A stretch of 5,492 bases of DNA, from assembly GCA_023230285.1 (NCBI GenBank), contig JALNXP010000172.1, positions 1 to 5,492 on the forward strand, read 5' to 3'. Source of the stretch: Bacteroidales bacterium. Its GTDB lineage: Bacteria; Bacteroidota; Bacteroidia; Bacteroidales; BM520. Position 1 is the first letter of the stretch; each line of letters opens with the position of its first letter. The notes under the pieces are model-generated. The model was not told the origin of the DNA and did no database searches. It worked only from the letters and a program-made list of their open reading frames with translations. This document shows, piece by piece, positions 4,971 to 5,492 of this stretch. A program made the translations under genes and the position numbers.

Positions 4971-5492
4971 TTATCGGGCGAAACGGGCGAGCATCGCCTC
5001 CTCGCTGTTTTCAATTGCCGGGGGGATTGCGACTTCGTCGGAAAACGCTTGCATATCCTTGAACCCGATACCGGTCAGGAGCACGCAGACTGAGGCGCTC
5101 CTGCCAAACCGTTTTTGGCAGTTTTCCCTGTCGTGAACGAATCCAGCCCATGCACACGCCGCGGCGGGTTCGACGAACACGCCGCTTTTTCGGACAAGTT
5201 CCAATTGGCCTTTGAAAATTTCCGTATCATCGACTTCGACGCAGTATCCGTCGGATTCTTTCAGATAGCGTACGGCCATTCTTCCGCTCGCCGGATTTTC
5301 CACGCTGATCGAATCGGCTTTCGTCGTCGCCCGCGTGATTGCGTCGAACCTGCCGGTACAAAATGCCCTGCTGATGGCATTGGACTGCTTGGATTGGACA
5401 CAGATCACATGGGGAAGATGGTCCGTCAGGCCGGCGTCCCGCAAGTCAAGGAATCCTTTGACCACTCCCGAATAAATGCATCCGTCGCCCAC
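4971..5492 (-). CDS. thrC: Threonine synthase, C-terminal part (5' end beyond window)
   Basis: This frame enters from the right edge and ends at TAA 4971-4973, giving 173 visible residues. Threonine synthase converts O-phosphohomoserine to threonine with pyridoxal phosphate. The visible part starts at VGDGCIYSGVVKGFLDL, the Gly-rich phosphate-binding loop and helix of fold-type II PLP enzymes in the ThrC style. It continues with LPHVICVQSKQSNAI, then TTKADSISVENPASG, FVEPAAACAWAGF (the E-PA-A-A-G block) and VCVLLTGIGFKD, the typical near-terminal motif. The catalytic lysine would lie in the missing N-terminal part, so activity cannot be judged. The GTG at 5492 is an internal valine, not a start. 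Other fold-II enzymes are less likely. It appears to head the transcript that continues into the coiled-coil protein. Confidence 0.88.
   Translation of the reverse strand: MGDGCIYSGVVKGFLDLRDAGLTDHLPHVICVQSKQSNAISRAFCTGRFDAITRATTKADSISVENPASGRMAVRYLKESDGYCVEVDDTEIFKGQLELVRKSGVFVEPAAACAWAGFVHDRENCQKRFGRSASVCVLLTGIGFKDMQAFSDEVAIPPAIENSEEAMLARFAR

Noticed and set aside
1..5492. CRISPR array, tRNA, rRNA or riboswitch
   Set aside because: I saw no regularly spaced repeats, no cloverleaf or rRNA-like blocks, and no recognisable riboswitch core on either strand.

Overview
The window looks like a stretch of accessory bacterial chromosome of medium GC, ending in a housekeeping locus at its right edge. 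The organism cannot be fixed from the sequence. A spirochaete (Sphaerochaeta/Treponema-like) is a weak guess from the general look of the transposase and HNH protein, and is inference only. Base composition is clearly mixed. The left 1.4 kb is AT-rich (18/60 G+C in the first 60 bases, counted by hand). The right end is GC-richer (34/60 in 4441-4500). The left part is therefore probably acquired DNA.

Left (1-1378, minus strand): a type IV abortive-infection toxin-antitoxin operon. It has the antitoxin/repressor gene abiEi (737-1342) and the nucleotidyltransferase toxin gene abiEii (740 leftward, cut by the window edge). The genes are coupled by an ATGA overlap. A well-formed promoter holds a perfect 9-bp inverted repeat and appears to give a leaderless abiEi message.

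Middle (about 1385-3220, plus strand): the wreckage of a small two-gene module. It comprises the C-terminal part of an unidentified protein and a short XRE helix-turn-helix regulator. Both are broken by single-base losses in homopolymer runs. The last codons of the regulator are split by a complete IS256-family insertion sequence (1879-3205), with recognisable terminal inverted repeats and an exact 8-bp target duplication GAAAATAT. The transposase itself carries an amber codon at position 6 and a one-base expansion of a G tract, so it is probably dead.

Right-middle (3221-4286): a RelE/ParE-type toxin gene on the minus strand without an adjacent antitoxin gene. It is divergent from an intact HNH endonuclease gene (3735-4286) that has a good promoter, a strong ribosome binding site and two back-to-back palindromes across its promoter.

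Right (4417-5492, minus strand): the C-terminal part of threonine synthase (thrC, running in from the right edge). It is followed 68 bp downstream by a small membrane-anchored coiled-coil protein of unknown function, probably in the same transcript. The 130 bp between the HNH gene and this protein (4287-4416) hold only a weak 4-bp stem and nothing else I can name.

Overall this is a patch where defence or addiction genes (AbiE, RelE-like, HNH, XRE) and an IS have accumulated beside an amino-acid biosynthesis locus. I see no convincing wholly new system. The most worthwhile points are the AbiE promoter/operator design, the palindromic HNH/toxin divergent promoter, and the cluster of homopolymer indels in the broken genes.
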